DNA of 5,823 nucleotides from an uncultured Bacilli bacterium (GTDB taxonomy: Bacteria; Bacillota_I; Bacilli_A; RF39; UBA660): the NCBI GenBank assembly GCA_947623705.1, contig CANQHT010000074.1, forward strand, positions 1 to 5,823. Reading direction: 5' to 3'. The notes under the pieces were generated by a model that was not told where the DNA came from, did not search any database, and was given only the letters and a program-made list of their open reading frames with translations. Shown piece by piece: positions 5,019 through 5,823 of this stretch. The position numbers and the translations under genes were made by a program. Within the stretch, counting starts at the first letter, position 1; every line of letters begins with the position of its first letter.

Positions 5019-5823
5019 ATGAATGATATTGTTTTAAGTGAACAAAAAATCACAAATATGATTTATGAAATAAGGGGTAAACAAGTAATGTTGGACTCTG
5101 ATTTAGCAAAACTTTATAAATGTGTGAATGGGACTAAGACAATTAATCAGTCAATAAAAAGAAATATTGATAGATTTCCTGAAGATTTTTATTTTCAATT
5201 AACAAACGAAGAATTTTCAAACTTGAAGTCCCAAATTGGGACTTCAAGTTTGAATGGATATGGTGGAGTTAGAAAAAATCCATATGTCTTTACCGAGCAA
5301 GGAGTTGCGATGCTTGCAAGTGTTTTAAGAACTCCGGTTGCTGCAAAAATAAGTGTTAGTATTATGCGAGCTTTTGTAATGATGCGAAAATATATTTCTA
5401 ATGAATTAATTGAACAAAAATATATTAATAATTTAGTAATAAAACACGATGAAGATATCAAATTGTTGCAAGAATCTTTTAATAAATTTGAAGAAAAGAA
5501 AATAACAAATGAAATTTATTTTAATGGTCAAATCTATGATGCTTATTCAAAATTATTAGATATTATGAAAGAAGCCAAAAATGAATTAATTATAATTGAT
5601 AATTATGCTGATAAGAGTATCTTAGATATGATAAGAAATTTAAAAGTAAATGTAACAATAATGTGTAAAAATAAAGGATTACTTAAAAAAATAGATATTG
5701 AAAAATATCAAAAACAATACAATAATTTAACTGTAGTTTATGATGATACTTTTCACGACCGTTATTTAATTTTAGATAAAAGTGTTGTTTATCATTGTGG
5801 AGCATCAATAAACTATGCCGGTA
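5019..5823 (+). CDS. ORF6N-domain DNA-binding protein with PLD-like C-terminus (3' end outside window)
   Basis: The frame is open for 268 codons from the ATG at 5019 to the window edge. An N-terminal ORF6N/KilA-N-like domain is recognised by I-R-G-K-Q-V-M-L-D-S-D-L-A-K-L-Y (about 18-33), R-F-P-E-D-F-Y-F-Q-L-T (about 53-63) and Y-V-F-T-E-Q-G-V-A-M-L (89-99). ORF6N domains occur in phage and accessory bacterial proteins. A probable coiled region follows at about 128-165. The C-terminal region has Y-F-N-G-Q-I-Y-D-A-Y, then I-I-I-D-N-Y, and H-D-R-Y-L-I-L-D (246-253). The last matches the PLD-type HxKx4D motif with Arg in place of Lys. It continues into V-Y-H-C-G-A-S, as in other ORF6N proteins with this tail. 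Whether it cuts or only binds nucleic acid is unknown. It has its own promoter and sits after a terminator, so it is an independent accessory unit. A 39-nt palindrome lies within codons 66-79. Confidence 0.87.
   Translation, partial: MNDIVLSEQKITNMIYEIRGKQVMLDSDLAKLYKCVNGTKTINQSIKRNIDRFPEDFYFQLTNEEFSNLKSQIGTSSLNGYGGVRKNPYVFTEQGVAMLASVLRTPVAAKISVSIMRAFVMMRKYISNELIEQKYINNLVIKHDEDIKLLQESFNKFEEKKITNEIYFNGQIYDAYSKLLDIMKEAKNELIIIDNYADKSILDMIRNLKVNVTIMCKNKGLLKKIDIEKYQKQYNNLTVVYDDTFHDRYLILDKSVVYHCGASINYAG
5216..5254. repeat. Perfect 39-nt palindrome inside the ORF6N gene (repeat copy 4)
   Basis: Nineteen-base arms (5216-5234 and 5236-5254) are exactly complementary around A5235; the inner part is GAAGTCCCAA and TTGGGACTTC. 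The central 25 nt (5223-5247) align with the three intergenic copies. In the gene frame these codons read L-K-S-Q-I-G-T-S, between the Q-L-T-N-E-E-F segment and the G-G-V-R-K-N-P-Y-V-F-T-E-Q-G motif. Confidence 0.9.

Noticed and set aside
5195..5461. Minus-strand open frame of 88 codons
   Set aside because: It is antisense to the clear ORF6N coding region and has no recognisable features or convincing ribosome binding site.

Overview
The window is strongly AT-rich, uses A/T-ending codons throughout, and reads TGA as a stop (the vanZ-like gene ends in TGA). Its gene order is that of a low-GC member of the Bacillota. The yqfC and yqfD genes belong to the sporulation repertoire, so the host is a spore-former or descends from one. 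No species can be named from the sequence.

Bases 42-4666 hold one compact plus-strand gene train: yqfC, yqfD, a VanZ-family membrane protein, ybeY, dgkA/udpK, era, a 26-codon yqzL-like gene, and recO. Most junctions are overlaps (8, 35, 4 and 32 nt) or very short gaps, so the genes are very likely co-transcribed and partly translationally coupled. In Bacillus subtilis the matching order is yqfC-yqfD-phoH-yqfF(pgpH)-ybeY-dgkA-cdd-era-yqzL-recO. Here phoH and pgpH are absent, a vanZ-like gene sits in their place, and cdd is missing between dgkA and era. The functions cover sporulation (YqfC/YqfD), rRNA maturation and ribosome assembly (YbeY, Era), lipid-carrier or lipid phosphorylation (DgkA) and recombinational repair (RecO). 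A stem-loop with a T-run overlaps the recO stop and probably ends the train.

Bases 4667-5018 contain no credible gene. They carry three short palindromes, an A/T inverted repeat, a heptamer direct repeat and a near-consensus housekeeping promoter (TTGACA, 17 bp, TACAAT). That promoter drives an accessory gene at 5019 that runs off the right edge. Its product has an N-terminal ORF6N-type DNA-binding domain and a C-terminal region with a PLD-like HxRx4D motif.

The most notable signal is that the three intergenic palindromes and a 39-nt perfect inverted repeat inside the ORF6N coding region are four copies of one repeat. They align without gaps over 25 nt and differ at both members of base pairs, so the stem is preserved. 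Read in the same phase, all four spell versions of L-(R/K)-(S/F)-x-(F/I)-x-T, the peptide the palindrome encodes inside the ORF6N protein. This could be a mobile, in-frame-tolerated palindromic element, a set of binding sites linked to the ORF6N protein, or the remains of tandem ORF6N gene fragments.
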